A stretch of 64,000 nucleotides of DNA from Lactiplantibacillus mudanjiangensis (GTDB taxonomy: Bacteria > Bacillota > Bacilli > Lactobacillales > Lactobacillaceae): positions 434,001-498,000 of the forward strand of contig NZ_BJDY01000004.1 in the NCBI RefSeq assembly GCF_005405385.1, written 5' to 3'. The position numbers and the translations under genes were made by a program. The first letter of the stretch is position 1. Every line of letters starts with the position of its first letter. The notes under the pieces are model-generated. The model ran no database searches and was not told the origin of the DNA. It saw only the letters and a list, made by a program, of their open reading frames with translations. Shown here piece by piece: positions 62,297 through 64,000 of the stretch.

Positions 62297-63220
62297 GTGA
62301 AAGCTTTGGTAACTGGTGGTGCTGGCTTTATCGGGTCACACTTAGTAGATCGCCTGGTAAATCAGGGGATAGAGGTAGTAGTTGTTGATGATTTATCAAT
62401 GGGAAATATTAAGAATATTAAAAATCGGAATTTAGTTACTATTTATGTTGAAGATGTATGTAATGAACAATTTATGCAACGGTTGTTAAAACAAGAAAAG
62501 TTTGATTATATTTATTTTCTAGCAGCGGTGGCAAGTGTAGCTGATTCAATCGATCGTCCGAGCGAAACACATGAAATTAATCATAATGCAGTGTTACAAA
62601 CGTTGGAATTTATTCGTGTTTCTAAATTAAAAATCAAACAATTTCTATTTACATCTTCCGCAGCAGTGTACGGTAATTTACCTGATCTTCCTAAAAAAGA
62701 AACTTCGTGTGTTGATCCTATATCACCATATGCTATTGATAAGTATGCTACTGAGCGCTACGTTTTAGCGTATGATGCTTTGTATAATATACCGACGGTT
62801 TGTGTGCGCTTCTTTAATGTGTATGGTCCGGGTCAAAATCCAACATCACCATATTCAGGTGTGTTATCTATTTTAACGGATTGCTTAAAAAATAATAAGT
62901 TGTTCACTCTATTTGGTGATGGATTGCAAACAAGGGATTTTATTTACGTTGAAGATGTTATTCAAGCACTTTGGTTGATTACTGAAAGTGATGCGCATCG
63001 GCAAGTCTTTAATGTTGCAAATGGTCGTGAAATAACTCTCAATGATATTATTCAAACATATGAAAAGATTGCCGGACATAAGTTATCGATATGTAAAGAA
63101 ACAGGTCGAGATGGTGAGGTAAAACGTTCATTGGCCAACATTGATAAACTAACTAGTTTAGGGTACTCGGCAAAGTGGTCATTAAAAAAGGGTTTGAGTG
63201 AATATTGGAAGGGAGTTTAA
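62297..63220 (+). CDS. NAD-dependent sugar epimerase (UDP-glucose 4-epimerase type, SDR)
   Basis: 307 residues. Rossmann loop TGGAGFIGSH, the catalytic Y-x3-K in SPYAIDKYATE, serine in FTSSAAVYG, and RDFIYVEDV. Extended SDR fold. It probably interconverts UDP-glucose/galactose or UDP-GlcNAc/GalNAc for the polysaccharide. GTG start behind AAAGGAG. Translationally close to the priming transferase (one base apart from its ATG). Confidence 0.88.
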   Translation: MKALVTGGAGFIGSHLVDRLVNQGIEVVVVDDLSMGNIKNIKNRNLVTIYVEDVCNEQFMQRLLKQEKFDYIYFLAAVASVADSIDRPSETHEINHNAVLQTLEFIRVSKLKIKQFLFTSSAAVYGNLPDLPKKETSCVDPISPYAIDKYATERYVLAYDALYNIPTVCVRFFNVYGPGQNPTSPYSGVLSILTDCLKNNKLFTLFGDGLQTRDFIYVEDVIQALWLITESDAHRQVFNVANGREITLNDIIQTYEKIAGHKLSICKETGRDGEVKRSLANIDKLTSLGYSAKWSLKKGLSEYWKGV

Positions 63221-63221
63221 C

Positions 63222-63905
63222 ATGCGACAAGTCGAAGTCATTAAGCAACCTGTTAAAGTTGGTGAAAAATTGACAGTTCAATCTAATTATAAGTTTATCA
63301 ACAAAATAGGAACTCCAGTATCTGGACGTGGCTTGATTGTTAAAAGGGTTTTTGATTTGTGTGTTGGACTGGTCGGAATTGTGTTGAGTAGTCCGTTAAT
63401 TATTATTTTTGCAATAGCAGTTAAAATTACGTCTGCAGGACCAGCTTTTTATAGACAAGAACGAGTTGGTCTAATGGGTAAAAATTTTAAATTAATCAAA
63501 TTACGTTCTATGTATCAGGATGCGGAAGCAAGAACTGGAGCAGTTTGGGCTCGTAAAAATGATGCTAGAATCACGCCTGTTGGGCGTTTTATGCGTAAGA
63601 CGCGTATTGATGAATTGCCACAATTCTTGAATGTCTTGAAGGGGGATATGAGCCTCGTAGGTCCACGTCCGGAGCGGCCAATTTTGACTGAACAGTTTAG
63701 TCAAGAATTTGTAGATTTCCCTCAACGTTTGCGGATTATTCCTGGAATAACGGGCTATGCTCAAATTAACGGTGGGTATGATATTACACCGGAAGAAAAA
63801 TGTAAATTAGATAATTATTATATTGAACATTATTCACTTTGGTTTGACATCAAATTACTCATCGGTACTGTGAAAATTGTTTTTACAGGGGAAGGTGCAC
63901 GGTGA
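63222..63905 (+). CDS. Priming sugar transferase (undecaprenyl-phosphate glycosyl-1-phosphate transferase)
   Basis: 227 residues from the ATG at 63222 (GGGAGTTTAAC upstream). One amino-terminal membrane segment (about 43-67) followed by the bacterial sugar transferase domain: [40 protein letters not shown] and [11 protein letters not shown]. It starts the repeat unit by moving a sugar-1-phosphate to undecaprenyl phosphate. The short form has just one membrane helix. Its TGA overlaps the GTG of the next gene. Confidence 0.9.
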   Translation: MRQVEVIKQPVKVGEKLTVQSNYKFINKIGTPVSGRGLIVKRVFDLCVGLVGIVLSSPLIIIFAIAVKITSAGPAFYRQERVGLMGKNFKLIKLRSMYQDAEARTGAVWARKNDARITPVGRFMRKTRIDELPQFLNVLKGDMSLVGPRPERPILTEQFSQEFVDFPQRLRIIPGITGYAQINGGYDITPEEKCKLDNYYIEHYSLWFDIKLLIGTVKIVFTGEGAR

Positions 63906-64000
63906 AATTTGCGAATGTTTCAGTATTAATGTCTGTATACAATCTTGAAAGCCCTAAAAATTTTCGTGAAGCACTGAATAGTATGATTAATCAAACATAT
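63902..64000 (+). CDS. GT2-family glycosyltransferase, amino-terminal fragment (cut by window end)
   Basis: GTG start overlapping the previous stop by four bases (GTGA). The 33 visible residues include VSVLMSVYNLESP and ALNSMINQTY, the beginning of a GT-A domain. It likely adds a sugar to the lipid-linked unit. Confidence 0.75.
   Translation, partial: MKFANVSVLMSVYNLESPKNFREALNSMINQTY

Overview
The window looks like the chromosome of a lactic acid bacterium of the Lactiplantibacillus (Lactobacillus plantarum) group. This rests on gene order and protein character, not on a database search. The clues are a heme-oxidase accessory exporter next to a polyprenyl synthase and menA; a pcrA-ligA-camS-gatCAB-diacylglycerol kinase-rlmD block; many TTG/GTG starts behind strong GGAGG sites; and many lysine/threonine-rich secreted proteins. 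Nearly all ORFs are separated by clear intrinsic terminators.

Layout. 1-5 kb: end of the cyd operon (CydD/CydC ABC exporter), then a polyprenyl diphosphate synthase and MenA, which together serve quinol-dependent respiration. 5-9.6 kb: a Gfo/Idh oxidoreductase, a membrane-anchored glucosaminidase, xpt, a UPF0316 protein and a divergent PurK paralogue. 9.7-21 kb: housekeeping core (pcrA, ligA, camS, gatC, gatA, gatB, diacylglycerol kinase, rlmD). 21-28.8 kb: an MFS gene broken by one in-frame TGA, an aldehyde dehydrogenase, an MFS/DUF4811 efflux pair with a divergent TetR regulator, and a PadR/DUF4097 stress-type operon with an inverted-repeat operator. 29.5-37 kb: a secreted matrixin-type protease, gluconate kinase with an RpiR regulator, a GH25-fold protein without catalytic acids, a second Gfo/Idh enzyme, a DEAD-box helicase and tRNA-Arg(CCU). 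37-47.4 kb is accessory: several secreted proteins of unknown function, UspA, a lone PTS EIIC overlapping a DUF915 hydrolase, an AbrB-Doc toxin-antitoxin pair behind six 12-bp tandem repeats, a CAP-domain pseudogene, and an MqsRA-like pair behind an 18-bp palindrome. 47.5-51 kb: gdhA and a macrodomain/ADP-ribosyltransferase pair resembling DarTG in reversed order. 51-64 kb: two secreted serine hydrolases, wecB, a GT2 glycosyltransferase, a YihY-type membrane protein, an aquaglyceroporin, and the start of a capsule/exopolysaccharide cluster (CapA-like, CpsD-like, a hydrolase-like membrane protein, epimerase, priming sugar transferase, GT2 cut by the window edge).

Non-coding content is unusually rich. 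Two families of about 147-170-bp imperfect palindromes (called M1 and M2 here) occur in four intergenic regions, often as one composite, and show compensatory base changes in their arms. A third family, a hairpin flanked by GAGCATAGCCTAG and GTAGCTAAGCGG, occurs four times with stems that differ in sequence but stay paired. A promoter overlapping a perfect-consensus cre site at 45.3 kb drives about 450 bp with no convincing ORF, a candidate CcpA-controlled RNA or long leader.

The leads most worth testing are the reversed DarGT-like pair, the MqsRA-like pair, the covarying repeat families, the cre-controlled transcript, and the cluster of catalytically degenerate proteins (GH25 fold, CpsD-like ATPase, serine-hydrolase-like protein) linked to the cell surface. 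No CRISPR array, IS element, prophage or rRNA was found.
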